Source: DAOTVC01 sp034437215 (GTDB lineage: Bacteria; Chloroflexota; Anaerolineae; B4-G1; SLSP01). Taken from it: a DNA stretch of 64,000 bases. Below the pieces are notes generated by a model. It had not been told where the DNA came from, ran no database searches, and saw only the letters and a list, made by a program, of their open reading frames with translations. Position 1 is the stretch's first letter, and each line of letters begins with the position of its first letter. This document shows, piece by piece, positions 8,344 to 16,699 of the stretch. The DNA is taken from the NCBI GenBank assembly GCA_034437215.1, contig DAOTVC010000027.1, positions 32,923 to 96,922 on the forward strand, in the 5' to 3' direction. A program made the position numbers and the translations under genes.

Positions 8344-9753
8344 TCACCTTCCAATATTTCTCGAGATCTCGGTCTCAACCAAGTAATAGACAAAGTTCAG
8401 GTCCCGTCCCAGCCCCACCATGGGGCTCTGTGAGGAGAAGACCTCTTCGAAGGAGCCGCACGCCTCGATCTCCGCGACGACTCCGGCGGGCCAGGCGTAG
8501 GAGCCCTGAGTATTGATAAACCAATCGTATTCGCAGAGATCCACCTCTGCCTGAGTGACCTGGTAGGCATCGGTGACGTCCCAGGGCGACGTGATCCGCT
8601 CCTCGCCATAGAGGTACATGATGTAGGGCCAGGATTCGTTGATGAGCAGCTTCTCCCCCGGCTGGACCTCGGCGAGCAGAAAGGCGCTCTCCTCGCGCAG
8701 ATCAGGCCAGGCCTGTTCGAGGCGCAGGACCTGCGACCCGCCCCAGAGCGCCAGCCCCACCACCACGCCCCCCAGCAGCGCCCGAGATAGCCAAGGTCGC
8801 TGCCCCTTCCAATCACCGAGCGCCTGGAGGGCCCGCCCTCCGAGGGGATAGGCGAAGAGGAAACCGAAGACGACATGTTTGTTGGGACCGACCGGATTTC
8901 CCGAGAGGAGGTGGTACGCCGGCCAGATAGCCAGACTTGCCAGGAGGACGGTCGCGAGAAGACGCCTCTCCCGAGTATGATACCAACCGACCAGCGCCAG
9001 GAGGAAGGGGACCAGACTGTAATAGAACAGGCCGAAGGCAATGGTAAGGGGGGTAACCCCGAAGGTCGGCTTGTTCGCCACCTGCCATCCGGCCAACTCG
9101 ACGAAGGTCTCGCGGGCCGGGAGAAAGAAGGCCAGAGTCAGGCCGACGCTGATGAAGCCGAAGATCCCCAGGTCGAGAAGCGCTCTCTCCCGGCGCAGGG
9201 CGTAGAGGGTGCCGGCGAGGGGCAGGAGCATCAAGCCCATGGGGTACTTGGAGAAGAGGCTGAGGGTGAAGGCCACAGCGGCCAGGACCAGCCACGCCCG
9301 ATTCTCCTGCACCTGCAACTCAGTCAGGGCCCAGAAGCTTACCGCGATCCCCACCAGCGCCGGGATATCGTAGACTCCCAGGCGGGCCAGGGCAAAGAAG
9401 GGACCGCTGAGCGCCAGAGAGAGAGCCGTCCAGAAGGCGGTCCTGACTCCGAAGAGGTTCTTAGCCGCCTGCACTACCGCCAAAAAGGCCCCAGCAGAGA
9501 GCAGCAGCGCTAGAACACGTATGCCCGCCAAGCCCCCCGCCTGGTAACCGAGCCCGGCCAGGGTGGGCCAGATGAGGGAGCCGGCGAACCAGGTCAGATA
9601 GCCGTCGCTACGACCGTGCCCCTCCAGGGTGCGCAGGCCTGCGGTGACGTAGATCCCCTCATCAAAGAAAGGACCGTTATAGTCGATGGTCGCCAGAGCG
9701 GTGATCATCCAGATTAGGAGAATAAACCATATGGCCCAATGATAACGTTTCAC
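8344..9753 (-). CDS. GT39/ArnT-like membrane glycosyltransferase
   Basis: A 469-residue polytopic GT-C glycosyltransferase. FFDEG (D31, E32) after the first helix matches the catalytic acidic site of GT39/PMT-like enzymes, and about ten further hydrophobic helices follow, ending in a shorter soluble tail (about residues 355-469). The start is GTG at 9753, chosen because GGAGG lies 8 bases before it. The TTG at 9768 would place the Shine-Dalgarno inside the reading frame. It is the first gene of a four-gene operon with the GT2, GH26 and Cys-rich genes, so it may decorate the same surface polymer or its lipid carrier. Confidence 0.85.
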   Translation of the reverse strand: MKRYHWAIWFILLIWMITALATIDYNGPFFDEGIYVTAGLRTLEGHGRSDGYLTWFAGSLIWPTLAGLGYQAGGLAGIRVLALLLSAGAFLAVVQAAKNLFGVRTAFWTALSLALSGPFFALARLGVYDIPALVGIAVSFWALTELQVQENRAWLVLAAVAFTLSLFSKYPMGLMLLPLAGTLYALRRERALLDLGIFGFISVGLTLAFFLPARETFVELAGWQVANKPTFGVTPLTIAFGLFYYSLVPFLLALVGWYHTRERRLLATVLLASLAIWPAYHLLSGNPVGPNKHVVFGFLFAYPLGGRALQALGDWKGQRPWLSRALLGGVVVGLALWGGSQVLRLEQAWPDLREESAFLLAEVQPGEKLLINESWPYIMYLYGEERITSPWDVTDAYQVTQAEVDLCEYDWFINTQGSYAWPAGVVAEIEACGSFEEVFSSQSPMVGLGRDLNFVYYLVETEISRNIGR

Positions 9754-9768
9754 AATTACAACCTCCAA

Positions 9769-9941
9769 CTATGGCTCTACTGAAAGAACTATATCTCACC
9801 ACGGAGGACACAGAGAACACTGAGAAAATCACGGAGATGTTTATGAAAGTTAAACCGAGAGTTCTATTCTGTGAAGTCTAACATCAAAAATCTCCGTGAT
9901 CTCCGTGGTAAAAGATCTTTTTTCAGTGGAGTCAACTATAG
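9769..9941. repeat. MITE-like palindromic element
   Basis: The left end CTATGGCTCTACTGAAA (9769-9785) is an imperfect inverted copy of the right end TTTCAGTGGAGTCAACTATAG-type sequence (9921-9941, 11 of 13 core bases match). Inside, ACCACGGAG (9798) pairs with CTCCGTGGT (9901-9909), and several CACGGAG-like units recur. It has no coding capacity. The left-end sequence recurs exactly near 18171. Confidence 0.6.
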
Positions 9942-10312
9942 GTGGGAAAGGAGCTCCCCTACGACTGTCCACTTCGACTATTTTAGGACTGAATGCAAAC
10001 CCATCCAGACAGTACAGGAACAAGCGCTTTCAGTCTTCATTTTTTCAATTTACTTTTTTCACGTTCCTCAGGGTCAGAGAGTGCGCCGGCTAAAAGGAGT
10101 CCGCTTTACAGATCCAACGAGGAACCCGATGACGTCTACACATACCCTGTCGTCGCTCGAGGGAGAAAAGGGTCGATATAAGTAATATCGTTATTTATTT
10201 TATTAGGTAACGTCGAATTGTCAAGTCGGCAAAAGATTAAATTCTTACCTTCGCCCCAAAGGGTAAGACAAGGGTTATAGACCGGGATACTGGAAGCTGC
10301 TGTGCTTTGTAG
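9942..10312. other. AT-rich intergenic region without a recognisable gene
   Basis: An AT-richer spacer separates the divergent polysaccharide operon from tsaE. Several short reading frames exist but none has an RBS or typical codon use. A weak hairpin CTTACC/GGGTAAG lies at about 10245-10268. Nothing else is seen. Confidence 0.4.
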
Positions 10313-10318
10313 TATAAT
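10313..10318 (+). promoter_or_regulatory. -10 box of the tsaE operon
   Basis: A consensus TATAAT lies 32 bases before the tsaE ATG. The matching -35 region (about 10290-10295) is poor. It is the only good -10 in the spacer and would give a leader of about 25 bases. Confidence 0.55.
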
Positions 10319-10349
10319 CACCCCAGAGTGTAGAAGTGGACACATCCCT

Positions 10350-10853
10350 ATGCCTATTTTGGACGCCGACACCCTGGAATTCATCAGCCGCAGCGCACGC
10401 CAGACCGCGCGTCTGGGTGCGCGTCTGGGCACGCTCTTGAAGGACGGGGATGTCGTTGCCCTCGAGGGCGATCTGGGAACCGGCAAGACCGTCTTTGCCC
10501 AGGGCATCGGGCGGGGGTGGGGAGCGACGACGCCCCTCACCAGCCCGACCTTCATCCTCATCCGGCGTCACGAGCGTCCCCAGGGGGATCTCAGGCTCTA
10601 CCACATCGACCTCTACCGGCTCGACGCCGTGGAGGAGATCATCGATCTGGGGTTGGAGGAGCTGCTGGGCGAGTCCCGAGCCGTCTCCGTGGTGGAGTGG
10701 GCCAATCGGGCCCCGGAGATCTTCCCCGAGGAGCACCTCTGGGTCCATCTGCGCTGGATCGACGAGTACCGGCGCGCGCTCACCTTCCGCGCCCGGGGGG
10801 AGCGCCACGGGCGCCTGCTGCAACACTATCGCAAGGAGATCTTAGGACAGTAA
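10350..10853 (+). CDS. tsaE: tRNA threonylcarbamoyladenosine biosynthesis ATPase TsaE
   Basis: A 167-residue P-loop ATPase of the t6A tRNA-modification pathway. It works with TsaB and TsaD (TsaD is not in the window) to place threonylcarbamoyl on A37. Walker A GDLGTGKT is at residues 40-47, and the family motif TSPTF follows after about 20 residues. Length is normal for the family. The ATG at 10350 is preferred to the upstream in-frame TTG because the protein then begins like other TsaE proteins. The RBS is weak. The stop overlaps the tsaB start by one base (TAATG), giving translational coupling. Confidence 0.95.
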   Translation: MPILDADTLEFISRSARQTARLGARLGTLLKDGDVVALEGDLGTGKTVFAQGIGRGWGATTPLTSPTFILIRRHERPQGDLRLYHIDLYRLDAVEEIIDLGLEELLGESRAVSVVEWANRAPEIFPEEHLWVHLRWIDEYRRALTFRARGERHGRLLQHYRKEILGQ

Positions 10854-11500
10854 TGCTGCTCGCTATCGATACCGCAACCCGGCACGCCAGCATCGCCCTG
10901 CACGACGGGAAGAGCCTGCGGGGCGAGTGCACGTGGGAGGCCATCAACCGCCACACCGTCACCCTGGTTCCCCACATCCAGGAGCTGTTGGAAGCCACGG
11001 AGATCACGGCTGCTGATCTCACCGCCGTCGCCGTCTGCGTAGGACCCGGTTCCTACACGGGTGTCAGAATCGGGGTGAGCGCCGCTCAAGGGTTAGCCAT
11101 CACCCGCCACCTGCCCCTGGTGGGGGCCCGGACGCTCGATATCCTCGTTGCGGCCCAGCCTCCCGATCCCCGGCCCCTCTATGCCCTCTTCGCAGCGGGC
11201 CGACAGCGTGTCGGCTACGCCCGTTACGCCTGGCGGGAGACGGGCTGGCAGCGGGAGAGCGAGGTCAAAATCGTGCGCTGGCAGGCGTTTCCTGAGAAGA
11301 TCACCGAACCCGCCATCGTCGTGGGAGAGTTTCCCTCCGACGAGCGGGAACTCCTCGATGCTGCCGGTGACCGGATCACCCTACCGGCCCCGCCGCACCA
11401 TCTCCGACGGGCCGGCTTTCTCGCCGAGATAGGCTGGTCACAGCTCCGCTCCGGCTACCAGGGAGATCCGGCGCGGGTCACCCCCATCTACGCGCGCTGA
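10853..11500 (+). CDS. tsaB: t6A biosynthesis scaffold protein TsaB
   Basis: A 215-residue ASKHA-fold protein, the partner of TsaD in t6A formation. It starts with LLAIDTAT and carries GPGSYTGVRIG at about residues 63-73, both hallmarks of TsaB. The C-terminal domain is diverged, as is usual. The start overlaps the tsaE stop and the stop overlaps the next start (TGATG), so the three genes are a tight operon. Confidence 0.95.
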   Translation: MLLAIDTATRHASIALHDGKSLRGECTWEAINRHTVTLVPHIQELLEATEITAADLTAVAVCVGPGSYTGVRIGVSAAQGLAITRHLPLVGARTLDILVAAQPPDPRPLYALFAAGRQRVGYARYAWRETGWQRESEVKIVRWQAFPEKITEPAIVVGEFPSDERELLDAAGDRITLPAPPHHLRRAGFLAEIGWSQLRSGYQGDPARVTPIYAR

Positions 11501-12111
11501 TGGTTGCCGCACCCACCCCGCCTTATCGTATCCGCCGGATGGAGCCACGGGATATTCCCCAGGTCGCCGGATTAGAGCGCGCGGTCTTTAAAGACCCCTG
11601 GCCGGATATAGCCTTCATCCAGGAGCTCTACTTCAACACGGCAGCCCGCTACTTTGTCCTGCAGATCGACGAGCGCTTTCGGCGGCGTCAGCAACACCGG
11701 CCCTGGCACGCTCGCTCCCACAACGAGGTTCACGGGTATGTGGGCATGCGGGTCAACAGTGGCGAGGGCCACATCAGCACCCTGGCCCTGCACGCGAGCT
11801 ACCGGGGGCTGGGGCTGGGCGAGATCCTGTTGATCACGGCGCTGGAACAGGCCGGCGAGATGGGCGCCTACAAGGTGGCGCTTGAGGTCCGCGTCCTCAA
11901 CGAGCGTGCCCAGAACCTCTACACCAAGTACAAGTTCGCCGTCATTTCGACCCTCCGCCACTACTATCGCGACGGCGCCGACGCCTACCTTATGGAGGTA
12001 GAACCCTTGGATGCCCCCTATCTCAATCTGCTCCGCGCGCGGCGGGCGGAATTGGAAGCGCGTATCGCCCGGAGTTTCGCACAGCCGGGACGTCATAGAT
12101 CGGAGGAGTAA
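11500..12111 (+). CDS. rimI: RimI-like GNAT N-acetyltransferase
   Basis: A 203-residue GNAT-fold acetyltransferase. After a short extension the domain begins at IRRMEPRDI (about residue 10). The acetyl-CoA pyrophosphate-binding loop YRGLGLGE is at about 102-109, and NERAQNLYTKYKF is the typical RimI C-terminal segment. The tsaE-tsaB-rimI order is widespread, and RimI acetylates ribosomal protein S18 in E. coli. An insert of about 25 residues (RFRRRQQHR region) and a 20-residue tail make it longer than E. coli RimI (148 aa), so the substrate is uncertain. Confidence 0.85.
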   Translation: MVAAPTPPYRIRRMEPRDIPQVAGLERAVFKDPWPDIAFIQELYFNTAARYFVLQIDERFRRRQQHRPWHARSHNEVHGYVGMRVNSGEGHISTLALHASYRGLGLGEILLITALEQAGEMGAYKVALEVRVLNERAQNLYTKYKFAVISTLRHYYRDGADAYLMEVEPLDAPYLNLLRARRAELEARIARSFAQPGRHRSEE

Positions 12112-12117
12112 GCACGT

Positions 12118-12735
12118 ATGACAGCTGCTAGAGAGAGTGCTTTGGAGAGCGTTCACCAGGAGGTCAACCGCTGCACCCGGTGTCCCCTCCACCAGGGGCG
12201 AACGAAGGCCGTTCCGGGCAGCGGCCCCTTCGATCCCGAGATCATCTTTATCGGAGAGGCGCCGGGCTTCCACGAGGATCAGCAGGGGGTGCCCTTCGTC
12301 GGGCGCGCGGGGCAGTTCCTCAACGAGCTCCTCGAGAAGGTGGGCATCGACCGCCAACGCGTCTACATCACCAACGTCATCAAATGCCGCCCGCCCGCCA
12401 ACCGCGATCCCCGCGAGGACGAGGTCCAAGCCTGCAAGGAGTACCTCGACCGCCAGATCGAGCTACTTCAACCCCGGGTGATCGTCACCCTGGGGCGGCA
12501 CTCCATGGCCCGCGCCTTTCCCAACGAGAAGATCTCCGCCGTACACGGGCAGCCGCGCAGCGTCGAGGGGCAGGTCTACTTCCCCATGTACCATCCCGCC
12601 GCCGCCCTTCACCAACCCAGCCTACGCCCCCTAGTGGAGGCCGATTTCGAGAAGTTGCGGGAGCTCCTCGACGGCAAGCTCAGAGCGACACCTTACGCAC
12701 CCCCTCCTGACGTGGAGCAGCTCTCCTTCTTCTGA
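12118..12735 (+). CDS. Type-4 iron-sulfur uracil-DNA glycosylase
   Basis: A 205-residue family-4 uracil-DNA glycosylase that excises uracil from DNA. Cys19 and Cys22 (CTRC) plus two further cysteines (CRPPANRDP... and QAC) can ligate a 4Fe-4S cluster. GEAPG (46-50) is the catalytic water-activating motif and HPAAAL the minor-groove motif near residue 160. The family is common in thermophiles and Chloroflexota. It follows the acetyltransferase after 6 bases with GGAGGAG as RBS, so it is probably the last gene of the t6A operon. The C-terminus ends in a short Pro-rich tail with LSFF. Confidence 0.94.
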   Translation: MTAARESALESVHQEVNRCTRCPLHQGRTKAVPGSGPFDPEIIFIGEAPGFHEDQQGVPFVGRAGQFLNELLEKVGIDRQRVYITNVIKCRPPANRDPREDEVQACKEYLDRQIELLQPRVIVTLGRHSMARAFPNEKISAVHGQPRSVEGQVYFPMYHPAAALHQPSLRPLVEADFEKLRELLDGKLRATPYAPPPDVEQLSFF

Positions 12736-12847
12736 CCCGAGTGAGAGAGTCAGGATCCAACGCACGCCGCTCGAGCAGTGACGTGGGAACGCACGTCCCC
12801 GCGTCAGCGCCTACGGGCCTCGCCACCCCGACAAAAGAAAGGTGGCT

Positions 12848-12875
12848 TTCGACTTTTCACAATCTGTGGTATCAT
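12848..12875 (+). promoter_or_regulatory. Putative promoter of the phosphate-transport pair
   Basis: TTCGAC (12848-12853) and TATCAT (12870-12875) are separated by 16 bases, with 30 bases to the ATG. The rest of the 170-base spacer after the uracil-DNA glycosylase holds only a small GACGTG/CACGTC hairpin at 12780-12797. Confidence 0.45.
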
Positions 12876-12905
12876 CTTCTCCCTTTGCAGGGGAAGAGGT
12901 AACCG

Positions 12906-13907
12906 ATGATAGCTTTTTTACAGAACAATGGGTTGTTGATGGCCTTCGTGGGCACGGCACTCTCCTTCGGCTTTCTCAACGGCTTCAACGACAGCGCCAA
13001 CACCGTGGCGACGATGATCTCCTCACATGCCATGTCGCCCCGGGGCGCCCTGATGCTGAGCACGATAGCGCACCTCTGCGCCCCCTTCCTCTTCGGCGTC
13101 GCCGTCGCCACGACCATCGGCCACGAGGTGGTCGCCACTTCTGCCACGACCCTACCCGTGGTCTGGTCGGCGCTGCTGGGCGCCATCACCTGGAATCTCA
13201 TCACCTGGCACTTTGGCATCCCCTCCAGCTCCTCCCATGCCCTGATCGGAGGGCTGCTAGGGGCCACCATCATGGGCTTCGGGCCCCAGTCGGTGCTCGT
13301 CAGCGGCCTCTACAAGGTACTGCTCGTGCTGCTCACCTCACCGGTGCTCGGCATGGTCAGCGGATACGTTCTGATGCGGTTGATCCTCTTTATCAGCCGG
13401 GGGGCCACCCCGCGGATCAACACCTTCTTTCGCCGCGGACAGTTGGTCACAGCCGTCGCCCTGGCGCTCAGCCACGGCACCAACGACGCGCAGATGACGA
13501 TGGGCATGATCACGATGGGGCTGCTGGGTGCCGGTGCCATCCCCCGTTTCGTCGTCCCCGGGTGGGTGATTGCCGCCTGTGCGGTCGTCATCGCGCTGGG
13601 AACCTCTCTGGGAGGCTGGCGCATCATCCGGACCCTCGGCGGACGTTTCTACAAGATCCGTCCCGTCCACAGCTTCACCTCACAGTTCGCCTCCGCTCTG
13701 ATCATCCTCGGAGCGGCCCTCATCGGGGGGCCGGTGAGCACTTCGCACGTGGTCAGCACGACCATCCTCAGCGCCGGCGCCGCCGAGCGGGTCAGCAAGG
13801 TGCGCTGGGGCGTCATGCGCAGCATCGTGGTCGCCTGGGTGCTGACCATCCCCTCCTCCGGGGCGGTCGCCGCCATGTTCTACTCCATTCTGGAAGGAAG
13901 GTTTTGA
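12906..13907 (+). CDS. Pit-family inorganic phosphate transporter
   Basis: A 333-residue integral membrane protein of the PiT family, which imports phosphate by proton or sodium symport. The two inverted family signatures are present: GFNDSANTVAT near residue 24 and GTNDAQMTMG near residue 194. About ten hydrophobic helices are visible. The start ATG has GAGGTAACCG upstream. It is followed 6 bases later by the DUF47 gene, the standard partner arrangement in bacteria. Which cation drives transport cannot be told. Confidence 0.93.
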   Translation: MIAFLQNNGLLMAFVGTALSFGFLNGFNDSANTVATMISSHAMSPRGALMLSTIAHLCAPFLFGVAVATTIGHEVVATSATTLPVVWSALLGAITWNLITWHFGIPSSSSHALIGGLLGATIMGFGPQSVLVSGLYKVLLVLLTSPVLGMVSGYVLMRLILFISRGATPRINTFFRRGQLVTAVALALSHGTNDAQMTMGMITMGLLGAGAIPRFVVPGWVIAACAVVIALGTSLGGWRIIRTLGGRFYKIRPVHSFTSQFASALIILGAALIGGPVSTSHVVSTTILSAGAAERVSKVRWGVMRSIVVAWVLTIPSSGAVAAMFYSILEGRF

Positions 13908-13913
13908 GATCCC

Positions 13914-14537
13914 ATGTTCCGCAAGCTCTTCAAACCCAAGCAGGATAAGTTCCTCCGCCTTCTCGAGCAGCAGGCCGACTATACGGTCCAGGGGCTGGAA
14001 GCCCTGTACGCCTACGTGGAACACCCCACGAAGGAGAAGGCCGAGGAGATCACCCGGCTGGAGAAGGAGGCGGACGAGGTGCGCCGCATCCTCATCGACG
14101 AGATCAACCGCTCCTTCGTCACACCCATCGACCGGGAGGACCTGCACGCCCTCTCCCGCGCCATCGATGACATCATCGACTATGCCTACAGCACCGTGGG
14201 GGAGATGGGGATCCTGGAAGTGACCCCCAACGACTTCATCCGACGCATCGTCACCCTGCTCGTGGAAGCGACCCGCGAGCTCCACATCGGCGTGGTCCGC
14301 CTCTCCGACCATCCCGGCGTCGCCGAGGATCATGCTGTGCGGGCTAAGGCGTTGGAAAATCGGGTAGAATGGGTCTATCGGGAGGCCCTGGCGGCCCTCT
14401 TCCACATGCCCCAGGATCTGGAGCACGTGGTGGAGATGTTCAAGTTACGGGAGATCTATCGCCACCTGAGCAACGCCGCCGACCGGGGCGACGAGGCCGC
14501 CAACATCCTCAGCGATATCGTCGTCAAGATGACCTGA
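13914..14537 (+). CDS. DUF47/PhoU-like Pit accessory protein
   Basis: A 207-residue all-helical cytoplasmic protein of the DUF47 (PhoU-like) family, thought to regulate the adjacent Pit transporter. Repeated helical segments contain acidic metal-binding patterns such as EKEADEVRR and RAIDDIIDYAY, and it closes with AADRGDEAANILSDIVVKM, which is typical of the family. The RBS GGAAGG lies within the last codons of the Pit gene. Complete. Confidence 0.92.
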   Translation: MFRKLFKPKQDKFLRLLEQQADYTVQGLEALYAYVEHPTKEKAEEITRLEKEADEVRRILIDEINRSFVTPIDREDLHALSRAIDDIIDYAYSTVGEMGILEVTPNDFIRRIVTLLVEATRELHIGVVRLSDHPGVAEDHAVRAKALENRVEWVYREALAALFHMPQDLEHVVEMFKLREIYRHLSNAADRGDEAANILSDIVVKMT

Positions 14538-14791
14538 ACCGGCGTCGTGAAACAGACTGCGGTAGAGGTCCACACCACATGCGTGGGCATGCGCGACAGG
14601 TTTGGCAGAACCCACAAATCGTGAGAGGACGGACAGATGGCAGGACTGGCTCTCCTGAAAGAAGGTCGAAAAAGCCGGATCTTTCAGTGGCGCCACGGAC
14701 TGGATCACCCAGATGCTCGTGACTGAGTCCCCTGATCCCTTGTCCCTGATCCCCTGCTGTTGATTACTATTATTGAGAGGAGGAAGAGGTT
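14538..14791. other. Spacer with small hairpins and the TCCCTGA repeat
   Basis: No gene is supported here. Short hairpins occur (ATGCG/GCATGC near 14579, GGTT/AACC near 14600-14615), and a TCCCTGATCCC-type repeat lies at 14728-14755. I looked for RNase P, 6S and SRP RNA signatures and did not find their conserved cores. Confidence 0.35.
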
Positions 14792-15676
14792 GTGAAGAGC
14801 TACGATGTCGACGTCATGATGATCGGACACTTCTCCAAGGATGAACTCGTCGTAGACGACGAGAGCGTTCACGCGCCGGGAGGCGCCATCTTCTACGGGA
14901 GCATCCCCCTGCGCCAGCTGGGGTTGAGCGTCGCCGTGGTGACCCGGGTCCATCCCGACGACCGCCACTGGCTGGAACCCCTGGAGGAAGCGGGCATCCA
15001 CGTCTACGCTGCCGGGGCCCCCGCCACCTCGAGCATTGCCAACATCTACCGCTCGGAGAATATGGAGCGGCGCATCTGCAAGCTGCAGAGCTTTGCGGGC
15101 GCCTTCGAGCGAGAGGACCTCCCCGAGATCAAGGCTCGGGTCTACATGGTCGTCCCCATCATCGCCGGGGAGGTCGACCTGCCGCTCCTCAAGTGGATCT
15201 CTCAGAAAGGTCCCGTGGCGATGGACGTTCAGGGATTCGTGCGGGTGCCGGAGGCCGGTGAGCTGGTCTTCCGCCCCTGGCCCCAGATGGACGAGGGGTT
15301 GGCCCACGTCACCTATCTGAAGGTCGACCGGGCGGAGGCGGAGCACATGACGGGCGAGACGAATCTGAAGGTAGCAGCAGGGCGGCTGGCGGACTACGGT
15401 CCCCAGGAGATCGTCCTCACCCAATCCTCGGGCGTCACCGTCCACGCCGCCGGGGAGGTCTACCAGGCTCCCTTCACGCCCCGCTCTCTGGAGGGGCGCA
15501 CGGGACGGGGAGACACCTGCTTCGCCACCTACGTGGGCAAGCGACTGAGTGCTCCCCCTGCGGAGGCGACGCGCTTCGCCGCCGCCGTCACCACCATCAA
15601 GCAGGAGCGCCCCGGCCCCTGGCGGGGACCCCTGGCGGAGGTCGAGGCACTGCTGGAAGACCGAGGCCCCGCGTAG
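14792..15676 (+). CDS. PfkB-family carbohydrate/nucleoside kinase
   Basis: A 294-residue ribokinase-like (PfkB) sugar kinase. The N-terminal region has PGGAIFYGS, the substrate-binding Gly-Gly site. The C-terminal GRTGRGDTCFATYVG holds the catalytic Asp of the usual GAGD motif, here GRGD, so the first Gly-Ala is altered but the Asp is kept. The N-terminus is short, with MIGHFSKDEL as the first strand. The start is GTG with GAGGAAGAGG upstream. The substrate is unknown. Proteins of this shape are sometimes annotated as sugar/ribonucleoside kinases with little specificity data. Confidence 0.85.
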   Translation: MKSYDVDVMMIGHFSKDELVVDDESVHAPGGAIFYGSIPLRQLGLSVAVVTRVHPDDRHWLEPLEEAGIHVYAAGAPATSSIANIYRSENMERRICKLQSFAGAFEREDLPEIKARVYMVVPIIAGEVDLPLLKWISQKGPVAMDVQGFVRVPEAGELVFRPWPQMDEGLAHVTYLKVDRAEAEHMTGETNLKVAAGRLADYGPQEIVLTQSSGVTVHAAGEVYQAPFTPRSLEGRTGRGDTCFATYVGKRLSAPPAEATRFAAAVTTIKQERPGPWRGPLAEVEALLEDRGPA

Positions 15677-15754
15677 GGCCCGGCTCCTTGAGGCTTACAC
15701 ACCAGTGCGCCCCTCTCGGGGCGCACTGGGCGTACTCGAACAAACGAGGGTAGG

Positions 15755-16507
15755 TTACACCTCGACGGTGTAGATCCGCACCCGATAGTACCCTTCCTCC
15801 TCCTCCAGATCCTCGCGCTCCTGCTCCAGATCCTCGCGCTCCTGCTCGATGGCCTCATCGACCTGGCTGTAGGGCGGAGCATCCACGTCGTACTCGTCGT
15901 AGTCCTCCTCTTCGTACTCGATGTAGCGCTCGCGCTCGACCTCGGCCTCCGCCTCGGTGTAGGGCTCGGCGGTCTCGCTGTAGCCCTCCCAGCCCTCTTC
16001 ACGCCAGGCCTCGGCACGGCGCTCGATATCCACCGGATCGTAGTCCTCCATAATCTCGCGGGCCTCGTCCACCCGGCTGTCCGCCGTCTGCACGATGACC
16101 AGATTGCCGCCGCGGCGCACGCCCTCAGCGTACTCTGCGGCCTCCTCCTCGGGAAAGCCGGCCTCCACCAGCGCCCCGATCAGGCCACCCGTCACCGCTC
16201 CGATACCCGCGGCCGCGGCGGCCGCACCGATGGCGCCCGCCGTGAGGACGGGGCCCAGACCGGGCAGCACGACGGCGCTGACAATCAGCCCGCCGATGGT
16301 CCCGGCGACGGCGCCGAAGCCGACGGCGTCCTGCATGTCGACCTCTTCCCCGGCTTCCTCGGCCTCCAAATAGCGCCCGTACTTGCCCTCGGGATCGTAG
16401 GCGGTCAGGCTGATCTGCTCCCGATCGAAGCCCTCGTCCACAAGATCCTCCACCACATCCCGGGCCGTCTCCAACTCGTCATATAGGGCTACCAGTGTCT
16501 TTGTCAT
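15755..16507 (-). CDS. Glycine-zipper general-stress-like protein (short paralogue)
   Basis: A 250-residue protein. Residues 1-45 match the heat-induced/general-stress YflT-like fold (KTLVALYDELETARDVVEDL). They are followed by a glycine-zipper membrane segment (about 65-120, rich in GAVAGTIGGL and AAAAAAGIG). A second alpha/beta unit (about 125-160) contains YAEGVRRGGNLVIVQT, and a very acidic coiled tail carries direct EQEREDL repeats. It is a close paralogue of the next gene upstream on the same strand, sharing nearly the whole N-terminal 165 residues and the leader around the AGGAGGGTAA ribosome-binding site. It lacks that protein's DUF2382 part. A role in envelope or oxidative stress is inferred only. 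Confidence 0.8.
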   Translation of the reverse strand: MTKTLVALYDELETARDVVEDLVDEGFDREQISLTAYDPEGKYGRYLEAEEAGEEVDMQDAVGFGAVAGTIGGLIVSAVVLPGLGPVLTAGAIGAAAAAAGIGAVTGGLIGALVEAGFPEEEAAEYAEGVRRGGNLVIVQTADSRVDEAREIMEDYDPVDIERRAEAWREEGWEGYSETAEPYTEAEAEVERERYIEYEEEDYDEYDVDAPPYSQVDEAIEQEREDLEQEREDLEEEEGYYRVRIYTVEV

Positions 16508-16699
16508 GGTTCTTTACCCTCCTAGTAAGTTGCGATGTTCTTGCTGACTACGAAAACTCTCCTCAGTGAGCCTAGTGTGCGCCCACCGGCTGTTAGCAGA
16601 GATGCACGTTGTGAGTTGATCACCTCCCCCTGTCCCGCGGTAGAGAGCCGGCTGTACGGCCAGGCTCTCTACCGCTCTGTGGATTTCTCGTCTCTTACC
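16508..16699. other. Spacer between the paired stress genes
   Basis: A 192-base gap. It contains an imperfect inverted repeat of a GTAGAGAGCC-type sequence (about 16640-16680: TAGAGAGCCGGC then GCTCTCTACCGC), which could act as a terminator for the upstream leftward gene. No coding sequence is seen. Confidence 0.35.

Noticed and set aside
6847..8433. 528-residue plus-strand frame over the GT2 gene
   Set aside because: Mirror of a gene with all processive-synthase motifs on the minus strand; no RBS and no domain.
10302..10349. Upstream extension of tsaE by 16 codons
   Set aside because: The extension includes the TATAAT box and has no RBS; TsaE proteins begin near the ATG at 10350.
14547..14722. 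Possible structured RNA (RNase P, 6S or riboswitch) before the PfkB kinase
   Set aside because: Some local hairpins, but none of the conserved cores of these RNAs could be found.
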